NCBI GenBank assembly: GCA_036971475.1
Contig: JBAIZL010000008.1
Span: forward strand, 8,081,501 to 8,145,500
Reading direction: 5' to 3'
Length of the DNA: 64,000 bases
Origin: Prosapia bicincta
Lineage: Eukaryota; Arthropoda; Insecta; Hemiptera; Cercopidae
Positions 34,034 to 45,260 of the stretch are shown one piece after another; within the stretch, counting starts at the first letter, position 1, and every line of letters begins with the position of its first letter. The position numbers and the translations under genes were made by a program. The notes beneath the pieces are model-generated. The model was given only the letters and a program-made list of their open reading frames with translations. It made no database searches and was not told where the DNA came from.

Positions 34034-35946
34034 TGAAGTTAATATATTACTATTTTTGAGTAATTTTATCCACCATTAAGTGCAATAATTTTACCTTGAG
34101 TGATGAGGCGCCTTTCGGTCTTTGACCATTGTCGAATCACTGATTGTTCTTGTTCTCTGCTGTGGATGCTACGTCCGTGAAGCCGGTGTTTGTTGAAGTT
34201 ACGCGCACTATTTCTTGATCTGTGTGTATGAGGTTTCTGTATAGTATGTCTTCTGTATATGTTGTTTGTAAATTCATTAAGTTGTTGTGTATGTTTTTAT
34301 AAATGTGGTATTTTTCTAGTGAGTTTAGTTCTATTGGGTTGTTATTTATTTCCAGTATGGTTAGGTTATTTTCGTAATTTGTAATTTCGTGTTTATGGGA
34401 AATTAGGTGTGCTGCAACATTTGATACTTTAGAATTTTTATTTTTGAATGCTCTATAATGTTCTTCAAATCTTATTTTAAATGTTCTGGATGTTTTTCCT
34501 ATGTAAAAAGCGTTACAGTTGTTGCATGTGATTTTGTAAATACCTGATAGGTTATGTTTTTCTGAATTTGTTATGTGGTTTTTGTTACTAAGATATTTTA
34601 TTATTTTGTTGTTTGGTTTGTAAGTTGGAGTGTAGTATTCTTTGTTGTATATATTTGTTATTTTTTCTATTTTGTTATTGGTATATTTATATTTTAGGTA
34701 GATTTTTTTATTTTTATTGTTTTCGTGTTCCGGTTGTAGTGTTGTGTTGAGGTTAGGTTTTTTTGTGAATTTATTGTATATATTTTTTACAATGTGTTTG
34801 TTGTATCCATTTTCTATTGCTATTTTTGTAATGTTATCTAATTCTTCATTTAATTTTTGTTTGTTATCCTGTGTGTATTTTATTGCTTTATTTATCATAT
34901 TACTGTAAGTGTTAATTTTGTGTGTCCAGGGGTGGTTAGATTTGTAATGTATTGTGGTGTTGTTGGAAGTAGGTTTCCTGTATACTGTAGTTTCTATTTT
35001 ATTATCATTTATATTTAAAGTAATGTCGAGGAAGTTGATTGTTCTATTTGTTTCTGTTTCAACGGTGAATTGTATGTTTTCGTTGTATGTATTTAGTTTG
35101 TTTAATATTATGACGTGTTCGTTGTGAATGGTAGGTTGGTATATTATAAGTATATCGTCTACATATCTTGTCCATAGTGAGATATTGTGTGTGTTTATTA
35201 TAGGTTTAATTATTATTTGTTCAAAGTGTTGTAAATATATTTCTGACATGATAGATGAAATGGGTGACCCCATGGGGAGTCCTGTTGTTTGTTTATAATA
35301 TTTATTGTTAAATTGGAAGTAATTTTGGTTACATATGTGTTTGGTTAGCGTAATGATACTATCTATTATGTTTCTTTTTTCGTTATTGTGTATCAGTTTG
35401 TTTTTTATTATTTCTATGGTTTCTTCTATTGAGATACTAGGGTACATGTTAGTTATGTCATAACTTATTATTTTTGTGTTGCTGTTTGTTTTTATCGTTT
35501 TTATTTTATTAATTAATTCGTATCCATTTTTTATATTGTAAGTGTTGTTGATGTGTATTTTAGACCTTAGGATTTTGTCTAGAATTTTTGCGATTATGTA
35601 AGATGGTGCTGTTGTGAAATTTATTAGTGGTCTAAATGGTGTGTTTGGTTTATGGATTTTAGGTATCCCAGATAATACGGGTGCGCAAGGTTTAAATGGG
35701 TATAATCTTGTGTGGTATTTTAATTTATTGTTATAGTTTAGGGTGTTACGGTGAGTGACTATTAAGTTTTTTATTGTAATAAGGTATTTGTTAGTTGGGT
35801 CTGGGATTTGTTCGTATTTATTTTCTTTTATGTAGTTAGTCATTGAATCGATATATTTGGTATTTTCTATTATTACTGGAGTATTTGTTTTATCTGATTT
35901 TAATATTAAGTAATCGTTGTTTTCTAGTTTTTCTCTGAGTTTTATA

Positions 35947-35947
<1 letters not shown>
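34034..35947 (-). mobile_element. Penelope-like element C, 5' end lost in a TA microsatellite
   Basis: Sister copy of element A, same strand. The 3' tail (34,034-34,141) matches that of A; the 5' part stops at 35,948, where a ~55-bp TA repeat begins. No inverted left copy is seen. Confidence 0.85.
34137..35947 (-). CDS. Penelope-like RT/GIY-YIG protein, N-terminally truncated but open
   Basis: An uninterrupted frame of about 600 codons enters from the TA repeat at 35,947 (IIKLREKLENNDYLI), with its first Met at 35,843. RT motifs: PFRPLINFTTAPSYI, SYDITNMYPSISIEET (A), GLPMGSPISSIMSEIYLQ (B), RYVDDILIIY (C), NFLDITLNIND (D). The GIY-YIG domain is GIYKITCNNCNAFYIGKTS with a downstream RFEEHYRAF and HLISHKHEI. 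The C-terminus is TSTNTGFTDVASTAENKNNQ. Composition is extremely Asn/Lys/Ile-rich, matching the AT bias. Both catalytic domains look intact; only the N-terminus is missing. Confidence 0.85.

Positions 35948-36002
<55 letters not shown>
35948..36002. repeat. TA microsatellite
   Basis: An uninterrupted (TA)n run of about 55 bp marking the truncation of PLE C. Other long TA runs: 5100-5135, 29,276-29,302, 40,172-40,198, 40,410-40,456, 40,586-40,621 and 41,585-41,668. Confidence 0.95.
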
Positions 36003-36006
<4 letters not shown>

Positions 36007-36310
36007 GTTTTTAAACCATCCTAAGCCTCTGGAGCAGAGCCCTGTTGATGGATCTACATTAGACAAACCATCTTTGGAATATGTTAAACAATCCCTCCAA
36101 ATTATATTAACTTCTGTTTAGTGGGTTATACATCCTTAAGACACATACAGTTTTTGAACCATCCCAAGCCTCAGGGTCTGAGCCCTGTGGATGGATCTAC
36201 ACCAAACTTCACAGGAATCTTCTGGGAATATTTTAAACAAACTCTCCCAATTTCATCAACTTCTGTTCAATGGTTTAGGCATCTATAACATACATTCGAA
36301 CATTCATTTT
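36003..36310. repeat. Second occurrence of the ~180-bp dispersed repeat
   Basis: Two diverged units with aagcct(c)...gagccctg(t)ggatggatct, gaatat...taaacaa and tttcat.aacttctgtt, as at 27,610-27,940. As there, the block abuts a microsatellite. Confidence 0.65.
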
Positions 36311-37457
36311 TAAATAGATATAGTGGTTAAAAATCACAAATGGGTAATGAATAAAAATTCCAAATCCATTTCTAACATTTTTAATATTATTAACTTACTT
36401 TTCGAAATGTATCGGATTTACAAAATCGTAAATTCATATCCCTTATAATGGATAAAGAGTATACATGAAAACAGTATATACCTATGTAAGAGTTTAATAT
36501 AAAGAACAGTAACAAAACACACAATAAATAAATAAATTACATACAAAACTTTATGTATACAGAACTGTTCTATACAAAATAAATAAAACACACTAATTTA
36601 TACATACACTTATTATAACATAAACATATGTTGTGATGCTTAATTGAGAATAATTCAATTTAGCAACCAAAATCAAATGTAAAATAAATATACATAATTT
36701 TAAATAAAATAGTATAACGAGTTATTTAAAATCTTAAATAATAATAACCCTAATGAATAGGACATGACAATAATTACTCTATTGACATGACAATATTGAT
36801 CAAGATAATGGCTGAGTCACAGATGGTTGCAATATCTATCGGAATATTAAATTAACTAGTTGTTCAGTCACTATCTTGTGCTATACATCAAAGTTCTTAT
36901 TATTCATTACTACAAACATCAGATTTATTTTATTATTGACGACACAGTATTAGATTTTATTTAAAAAAAGAACAATAGTATACACAGAACACTTTAAATA
37001 ATAAAAACATAACTAAGAAAATGCTTTTACGAATATATGTAAAATAACAATATTTGTATATAACTTATCAATACTGTCAAATAACTATAAATAACAACAA
37101 AAAATACACAAACTGTCTAATCATTCAACAAATTCTAAATTAAATAAGATAAAGGCAGTGGAAATAATATTAATAATTGTGAAACATTTATGCAAAACAA
37201 AATATCACACTTGAAATAAATTAAATTAAAATATCATATGTCTGAATTACTCTAATTTATAATTTCTTGACCATTGGTAATAGTGTTTTATTTTAATTAA
37301 ATTGTACACCTATATTTACAATTTAAATCTCTAATTGAGATTATGGAACTAAACTAGTGTAACAAAAGGCTAATTTCAGTATAAACAAAGCAGTTATCAG
37401 CATCTAGTAAAAACAGTGCTATCATTATTAACTTGGAGCAACTGTGGTGTAATTTTT
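36311..37457. other. Gene-less AT-rich stretch
   Basis: Nothing recognised. Confidence 0.4.
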
Positions 37458-37517
37458 AATTATAAATAAATAAAACCTCTTCAACCACAAAACATTTTAC
37501 TGTAGTAATTTTTCCAG

Positions 37518-37555
37518 GGAGGCTGAAGAAGTCGTAAGATGAAAACGTTTCCTCC
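37518..37555 (+). ncRNA. Hammerhead motif, damaged stem II
   Basis: GGAGG, box CTGAAGA, loop region AGTCGTAAGAT, GAAA, palindromic ACGT closed by A-T, T at the cleavage position, then CCTCC pairing perfectly with GGAGG. Core boxes are canonical. Stem II would be AGTC/GACT if one C were not missing before the GAAA, so this copy has probably lost activity. Confidence 0.55.
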
Positions 37556-37732
37556 AAGTGTAAGTTAACAATCTAACAACTTTTACTTAACAAAAAGTCT
37601 GGTCGCAAGTAATAGCAAAAGTGTAATAAGATTTCACAACCAGCTCGTCATGAACAGAAACAAGATTTCGGTAGTAATTTCCACACAAAATATAGTAAAC
37701 AAAAAACTCATTAACTAGGAATTAGTTTTGTA

Positions 37733-37787
37733 GTAATTTCATCTGAAGAGGGTTGCTTTGAAATCGAAATGTACATCAGGAAACTAA
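37733..37787 (+). ncRNA. Hammerhead ribozyme motif, minimal stem III
   Basis: Box CTGAAGA (37,743-37,749), stem II GGGTT-GCTTTG-AAATC with one G-A mismatch and a G-U pair, GAAA (37,766-37,769), palindromic TGTACA closed by A-T as stem III, C at the predicted cleavage position 37,777. Stem I is formed by TTTC...T before the box with A..GAAA after the site (mismatch at the second pair). Confidence 0.6.
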
Positions 37788-37840
37788 TAAAATATTTTTG
37801 TGGTACAAGAGGTTTTATTTATTTATAATTAGAACTAAAA

Positions 37841-39620
37841 TTAACCTAAACACACCAAATCAATCACCATTATAAACTGACAACGTAAATGTCAATTTTG
37901 TTGCTGGTTATATTAAACGGAGATATACTAAGCTAATTGACTAACAATAAAAATTTTAGGAAACATTTATTCTATAAATTGAATTAATGATTACATTCAA
38001 CATTTAAATAGGCCAATTAATTTATGAAATGTAAATGGACATGAAATACAAATTTATGCTTAAATCTTTGCCAAGAAATGTACTCTTTTTACTAAAAGTA
38101 AACTGAAAAGCTATACAAATTAGCTTTCAATTATAAATTAATTTCTTAAAATCTTAAACCTAACCTTAACCGCAGTAAAAAAATAAATATATTACAAATC
38201 GATTATCTGACGCCTGTTAAGAAAAGATCTACATTTATTTTTTATCTAATATTTTTCATATCCCTAAATGTGACTGAGTATTATGTGTTAATGTCCTTAG
38301 CTTGATTTCCATGGCCAATGGCCTCATCACAAAATTATAACGATCGTAACATAGCAGAAGTCAAATGAAAAATATTATTCTTTATAGTTTATCATTTTAT
38401 AACATTCTAATTTCATTACAAAACTACAGCAACTTAAATTAAACCAACGACCTTTTACTGATTTCTATGTATATATATTTATTGTGAGTGTTTGTGTTGG
38501 AGTTTGATGATACATAGTATCTAAATGCTGGCTCCCTTCTCTCTATAACTCTCTATTCAGGGACATTTCTTTACTAGTGTTACTGAACTACAGTTTCACG
38601 TGTTTGTGGAATTAGGGGAAATGAAACAGTAAGCATTTCTTCAGAGCCTGATAATGGTATAAGAGTATTCATAAACAGATATTTTTTCTGTCCTACATTT
38701 ACTAGATCTGAGATTTTTTGGGCTAGATAGGTGACTATGGCCTTCTTTTCAATGGTCTGACATTGAAATATAATCAAACCTGGTTTTACTGTCATGGAAT
38801 AAACCGTATAGTTTTATGCTCGAGTAACACTAATATCAATGATGTTATAAATAACTCATAATCTGAGTATAAATGAAAAAGGATTGCAAAGAACTATAAC
38901 ACCATTAATTTTTAAATTTTAAACAATATTTGTCAATTTAACACTTAGAGACACATATGCATGCAAATATTAAACTGATCCATAAATAATTATATATGGG
39001 ATTTCACTGATTTAGGGAGTTGAATGAATGAGCTGTGGGAAAATGACAGTCAAAGACAATAGTGAGTTCACTGTGCAGCCATAGTAAAGAGTTGATATCT
39101 GTCGTAATGTGAGAAAAATAAAAAACAGATATGCTCGCAATCAGAAGTAGTTCTTGTCTGCAACTAATATGTATACCTGTGATAAAATAATTTTCTTTCT
39201 GGTTGACAAAAGATGCAGTGCATCACAAATATATACAGTCAAACTTGGGTATAACATCACCTCAGATCTAACATCAACGTTTTGGTAGTCCTATCTACTG
39301 TAATACAATAGATAAAACCTAAATACTCCCTTGTAGAGATTTACAATCTATTGTGTGGGAAAATTAAAGATTAGGGCAGAAACAATTTAAAATGACAGAT
39401 TTTATTGTTGAGCCAAAATTGTTTTGCTTGTTATTGTGGCACTTTTATATATATCAAATACAAGAATTATTTTAATTTATGTATATTTTTAAAGTTTTTC
39501 GCCAGACAATGTATTAGCATCTTCAGGAAAAACAAAGTAACTATTTTTTTTACAAAAAATTATTAAAAAAACGTCTTGTATTTGAAATATTTTAATTCAT
39601 TTATTATAATACATTAAAAT
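37841..39620. other. Mostly gene-less stretch with one unidentified open frame
   Basis: The only noteworthy frame is on the - strand at 38,580-38,795 (71 codons): KPGLIIFQCQTIEKKAIV, then NVGQKKYLFMNTLIPLSG and a stop. Its amino-acid composition is less AT-driven than neighbouring chance frames and a possible acceptor (ccatgacag) precedes KPGL, so it could be a terminal exon of an unidentified gene. A pogo-like end (cagtcaaacttgggtataac) is at 39,237. Confidence 0.3.
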
Positions 39621-39627
39621 ATAATAG

Positions 39628-40150
39628 GGTGATTCAAAAAGGGCACTGGTTTTTAAACGACTGGTACATTTTTGTTTATCGGTTGGCAACAAAATTTGAC
39701 TTCGTTTCTATTTCTGGGGAACATTCTGATTGTTGACTCAGTTGGTATTTCTTTTGTTCTTGCATTCTGTGTTTAACCCTGGAGAAGTTTACTTGTGCGC
39801 GAGTGTTAATTATTAAAATGTTTTATCAGAATGGAGAAAGTTATGAAGCTGTGATGTGACTTCGCGGTACTCTAGGAAGTAATAGACCACCGAATGAATC
39901 AACAGTTCGCAGACTTATGAACAAGTTCTTTGAGGTGGGTTCAACAGTCCACTTTAAAAGTCCTGGATGTCGTCGTTCTAGCCTAAGTGAACAGAACATT
40001 GCATTGGTTTTGTGACAGTGTAGCTGTTAACCCAGCAAAATCAATACGTCACCATTCTCAACAATTGGGTTTAAGATGTTCTTCTGAATGGACTCTATTT
40101 TCAACCCCATAATATCTAGTCGACACAACATTTTAAAGTGGCATATCACC
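39628..40150 (+). pseudogene. mariner/Tc1-superfamily transposase fossil, N-terminal part
   Basis: After an end-like sequence gggtgattcaaaaaggg, the + strand reads MFYQNGESYEAVM (stop) LRGTLGS, then NRPPNESTVRRLMNKFFEVGS and SLSEQNIALV. This is the helix-turn-helix half of an IS630-Tc1-mariner transposase of a type widespread in insects. Stops and shifts are frequent and the catalytic half is missing. Confidence 0.6.
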
Positions 40151-40169
40151 AGAAGAGACGACAATTTGT

Positions 40170-40199
<30 letters not shown>

Positions 40200-40201
<2 letters not shown>

Positions 40202-40390
40202 GGTTAGTTTTGGTTGGTAAAGATTATTTAGATTTTTTGGACTAGGAGACTGACAGACACCTTGGTAAGAGTCCACTCTGTAGTCTTGAAATAGAAACAC
40301 ATAAAAGCACTTAAACAATGATATATTTCAACCACACAGTGGTCTTTGACAATCGAAGAGAAAACACAAAAAGAAATATGAGAGAATGAA
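40200..40390 (-). mobile_element. Solo tail of PLE family B
   Basis: Reverse complement of 33,825-34,010 almost base for base (ttttggactaggagactgacag... to caatcgaagagaaaacacaaaaag). It is flanked on both sides by TA microsatellites, and a further 19-bp copy of its end (aggttagttttggttgata) is at 40,568. Confidence 0.85.
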
Positions 40391-40403
40391 ATAAAAATAT
40401 TTT

Positions 40404-40459
<56 letters not shown>

Positions 40460-40582
40460 AAAATATTTTTATTATATATATATAAGATAGGAAAGGAGGA
40501 AAGAGCACATACAAAGATAGGGAAGGAATATGAAAATGGAAAGATTAAATATATGTTTATATATTTTTAGGTTAGTTTTGGT

Positions 40583-40626
<44 letters not shown>

Positions 40627-40881
40627 GTTTGAGAGTTATCTATAATAAGATTCTTGTTTAAGTACATTAAAGTGTAAGTGATAAGAAAATATAAGAAAAC
40701 AAACAGTGTTTGTACAGTTAAAATAGTAATATGTGTGTCTGCGTGTGTATTAGATTAGATGTCTTGGACTTTAGTTGTCTTTAGAAGACTCATAGATTTA
40801 CATTGGTATTCATAATACACATGCATACAAGAAAAGAATCACCATACAATATTATATATTTCAGAGATAATGCCTCCCTTG

Positions 40882-41100
40882 TTAATCAGATAAGGTCATG
40901 CCAAATTTCTTTTGTCCTATATCCAAGAAATGAACACACTGAGGCAGAAGATTAATTGGACCAGATAGGTTTACTTTGATGTGAATCCAACTCTCTGTAC
41001 TTATATATTCTTCTTGATCTTCTGACCGGCTAAGAGACCAGTGCTTTCTAAATATATTAATTGTTGTAATATAGTACTTTTCATTTGTGTCTATGAACAA
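40882..41100 (-). other. Unidentified open frame, possible exon
   Basis: Contains KHWSLSRSEDQEEYISTES, WIHIKVNLSGPINLLPQC and FLDIGQKKFGMTLSD before a stop. Balanced composition suggests real coding origin, but I do not recognise the family. The upstream sequence ggtaactatggcag offers an acceptor. It might belong to the same - strand gene as 38,580-38,795; both contain a VGQKK/IGQKK-like motif near their ends. Confidence 0.3.
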
Positions 41101-41581
41101 AACAGACTGCCATAGTTACCAGAGTGTCCAACCTAACCCAACAAATCTACACTGATTTCTGAACTCTATCATAATTAAATATACATAATTTGTATACAAC
41201 ACAAATTAATAATACCACCAAAACTCTGAAAATTTTATATATTTAGCATTCTTTACCCATTCTAAAAGTATGTAACACATATATAAATGAAATCTAGAAA
41301 AAAATAGACTATAATCAGGTATTTCCCTACTTAAAAAATAGTAATAATATGGCCTATATTCTGAGTGAACACTTTTGGCACAAAAATATAAAGCAACACA
41401 TAAAATTATTATTTTATACTAGTATGTGATATAAATCTATATATGATTAGGTATAATAAGATATTTTTTAAAAGCTACATCATTTTATACCAAATAAAAA
41501 TCATTATTGTATATTTTGCATAGCCCATTATTTATCTTAACTTGTGATGTTTTTCAAATCATACTATTAGAACACACTCAA

Positions 41582-41673
<92 letters not shown>

Positions 41674-42660
41674 GCAATTGTTACATATAACAAATATTTA
41701 TAAATCTTGTTAAAATTTTCAATCAATAAATACTTTTTATTCATCCACTGAAATTCAAACACATTTTTTTTGAAACTTGTAGTTGATGAAATTTGATATT
41801 AATAATTTTTTTCAAGTATTAATTCACTAATTAAATATAATCAATTAATTTAAATAATTAATTTTGGTTTCTATTTTGCCTTTTAATATTGTGATTCTGC
41901 CTTATGTATATACTTTTTTATATTTTAATAGTAAATATTCAATAATAATTAACTGAAATAAAATTTTCCTATGTTAACCTAAGTAGGAATTGACTTTAAA
42001 ACTTTAATTTATATTACTAGTTTTGTTGTTATAAAACCTGTTTAACAAAACAATTTAGTATTGTTTTCATTTAAACAGTATTATATTTTAGCGAAAGTTA
42101 AAGAAATCGATCTTCCTAATTATTCTTTAGCTTCCTGTATTTTAAAGTGTAATACATGTAAAAGTTCAAATAATAGATAAAACTGATTTCTTAGACCATT
42201 AAAATTAGCATACATTATTATTAGCTAAAATAATGTTGCTATCATGTGCTAACCATAATGACAGGTTATGGTTATAACCTAATGAAAGGTCATCCTTTCT
42301 GGATAAGATCAGTTGAGGCAACTGGAGGTCATCATCTATATACTCTATTATAAACAATTACTCAATGTTACTTTAAAAAAGTCGTCATTGTCCAATCTAA
42401 TAAATCTCTAAATAGCCTTGAGCTCTAAAAGTAAAACAAAACGATCTAAAAGCTTGTAAAATAAATGAAAGAAACTTCCAGTGTTATATATACATTTATA
42501 TAATATAATAAGTACATGTATATATAATATTTACTCATTTAATTTGTTCAGTCTATAATTGCTGTGTATTCTTGATATAGCTCTCATCGCCCAATTATCA
42601 TAAAATTGTTATAATTTCATATAGAATATTTAATTATAAACTATTAGTTTAATACAACTA
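41101..42660. other. Gene-less stretch with a long TA microsatellite
   Basis: Contains (TA)n at 41,585-41,668. The part 41,700-42,010 resembles 55,200-55,560 (shared gaaataaaattttcctatgttaacctaagta-type segment), so it is a dispersed repeat. No coding signal. Confidence 0.5.
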
Positions 42661-42689
42661 TTCTTTGAGCTTAGTTTTTGAGGTTATGT

Positions 42690-45260
42690 TAATAAAAATA
42701 AAAGACGAATTAATAAAGCAACTTCGTAAAGTCATAGCCATGGGCGATAACCATCTAAGTCACCAACTGTCTAGGGCACTAAGATCAACCCTAAAATTAA
42801 TTGAAGGAATATCACTAGAAATCATAAATAATCGTGACAAATGTAACAGAGCTAAACATGAAGTAGACTTTGAAAAAAAATCCTTTTCAGTACTCAAAAA
42901 AACATTTTCAACAAACATAATGGAAAGCTTCTCTTGACCGATGAACAGATTTATGATCACTTTAAAAGCACATATGAAGTGCCAAAGCGCAGGAGACTGT
43001 ACAGAGATCCAAACATCCAAAGACCTAACAATTCTCTTACCAATTTTCAAAGCAAACTTTCGCGTTAGAGGAAATAAGCATACAAATTAAAAAGAAACTA
43101 TCCAAATCAGCTCCAGACCCCGATGACATCCCTTATGTAGTTTACAAAAAATGCCTATCAATTCGTAAACATCTTCTTAACATATTCTGTAAGATCTGGC
43201 CAAGAAAGCAAATACCAACAGCATTTGGCAAGGCAATTTTTGTCCTCATCTCAAAAAAAGTTAATGTAACTCATCCAAAAAATATTAGACCGATATCACT
43301 AACCAACACAATTTCCAAAATCGGGACACAAACAAAAATTATGGGATTTATGATAAACAATAGGTATTTCAGGCCCAATCACCAGAAAGGGTTCTTGCCC
43401 GATAATGCTGGATGCCTGGAACACAATAAGGGCAAATAACAGTTTGCTGGATAGACCTAGAGAATGCTTTTGGTTCAGTGCAGCACGAACTGATGATATT
43501 CGCCTTGAAATGGTACTACTTTCCTGATGTGGTTATCGATATAATCACATCATATTACACAATATTAAAATTTACCATAGGAGCAAACAAAAAGGACACA
43601 AAACCTTTGAAAAACAATGCAAGGCTGTTCCAAGGCTGCTGCTTGTCACCAATAGTTTTCAATATAGTAATTAAGATCTAGTAGACAAATTAATAAGCCA
43701 TGAGAAAAAATGGGGCTATCGGTTTAAGATTAGCAACAAAGAAACAGAGTTCATCTTAGCCTTTGCAGACGACCTTGCAATTCTGACAAGGAATCCCAAA
43801 CAATGTCAGAAACTTTTAAACGAAATAGATGAATTCTGTACATGGACTGAGAGCAAGTCGAAGTAAATGCCAGTGTCTATGTCTGGAGAGACGAGACTAC
43901 AAATATACCTCAAGAACTCTCAATAAGAGGACAAAGTGTTACCACCGTTGTTGAAACAGTGCCTTCTAAATTTCTTGGTAGAAAGATAGACTAAAAAGGA
44001 CGTATACCATCCTTAAAGCCAATTGTCGATAATTTCCTAAGCAACCTCAATAAGGTAGACCAACAGTCAATAAGTAATATTAAAATGGTTTGAATATACA
44101 ACTACCTGACTTGGCCTTTCCTTATATATGACATTAGTAAGACCATCTATTACACTGCTATTACCACTATTACTATATCACCACTATTAACACCGCAGAG
44201 TTACCAACTTGCGGTTGGTAACTGCTTGCGGAAGCAGTTACATTACTTGCCAAAGATAATGTGTCGCAGAGCTTGAATTAAGATTTCAGTTCCCATAAAC
44301 AATTTATGGCAGGTGCACAGGTAAATAGACCCAGGTTTGGTTCGAGAAAGGCAAGGGAAGATCGAAATATTATAAAATCCTTTCTACAAGATGAAAATGA
44401 CAGTTACATATTGCACACAATGAACCTAGAAATACAGAATGAATTGTTAACAATAGGTAGGTTTTTCATCCCGTTTAATTTGAAGCTACATACCTCTATA
44501 TATGACTGGTCGCCCGTCCTATTAAACTTTTACCTTAATGCCTTCCAGATAACCCTCCAAAATCAGAATAACTTGGTAAGATGGAAAGCCTCTGAAAAAT
44601 CTTGCTATACTTGTGGTGAGGCAATAGGTACAGCCAGGCACTTATTGGTGGGATGTAAGGTGCTTCTTGATAGGAGTCATTACTCACGTCGCCAAGATAG
44701 TGTACTTGAAATTATACGTGAAGCTGTAAGTCTCTCGGTAGCTAGAGCTCAAAAAGGATTGACCACAAGGAGAAAAGAAATTTGCTTTATAAAAGCAGAC
44801 TCAATTTTAAACTCTAAGAGCAAGCCCTACTCAATCCTAGGTCCTGCACCTGATTGGACTATTCTAATGGATACATATGAAAAGCACTAAAAAATCCCAG
44901 AGGATGTTGGTGTTTCGTCATCTAGACTGGATATATTCCTTTATTTTGGAAAATTAAACGTACCATTCTGGTGGAACTAACAGTACAATGGGAAACAATC
45001 ATACCCAAAGATCACACATCTTATTCATTTAAAATGAATAATTGAAATGAATAGTTATTAAAATGAATAATTATTATGACCTAATAATTGAATTAACTCA
45101 AAATAACTATACGATTAATGTTTATGTAGTAGAAATGGGAGCAAGAGGTATACCAGCAAAATCTACTAAAAGACCTTGGCCTGTCGAGAACTACAGTAAG
45201 TTCTACTTTAGAACGAGTATCCAAAGGTGCATTAGCAAGCTCCTATGAAATTTGGCTAGG
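42690..45260 (+). pseudogene. Decayed LINE with restriction-like endonuclease (R2/R4/NeSL-like)
   Basis: Read across frames: RPISLTNTISKI near 43,290; WIDLENAFGSVQHELMIFAL (RT motif A) near 43,450; RLFQGCCLSPIVFNIVI (motif B) near 43,630; ILAFADDLAILTRN (motif C) near 43,750. An open frame 44,306-44,890 holds the C-terminal knuckle CYTCGEAIGTARHLLVGC and SRRQDSVLEIIREA, then APDWTILMD. Downstream pieces RLDIFLY, VELTVQWE and VVEMGARGIPAKS are the restriction-like nuclease region of LINEs that carry the endonuclease after the RT. Many stops and frameshifts: an old inactive copy. The exact clade is not determined. Confidence 0.7.

Larger units (their letters stand above)
37458..37840 (+). mobile_element. 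Short Penelope-like derivative with inverted ends and two hammerheads
   Basis: The outer ends are inverted repeats: aattataaataaataaaacctctt at left, exactly mirrored at about 37,808-37,831, with diverging similarity continuing inward for another ~35 bp. The 270 bp between hold no coding sequence but two hammerhead-type motifs in the same orientation, 220 bp apart. It may be a non-autonomous element, or the residue of a PLE with duplicated terminal repeats. Confidence 0.5.

Noticed and set aside
40311..40514. 67-codon - strand frame rich in IY
   Set aside because: Translation of TA repeats between PLE tail fragments.
44306..44890. 194-codon frame considered as a stand-alone host gene
   Set aside because: Its Cys-His knuckle, the RRQDSVL motif and the flanking RT pieces show that it is the C-terminal part of the decayed LINE.
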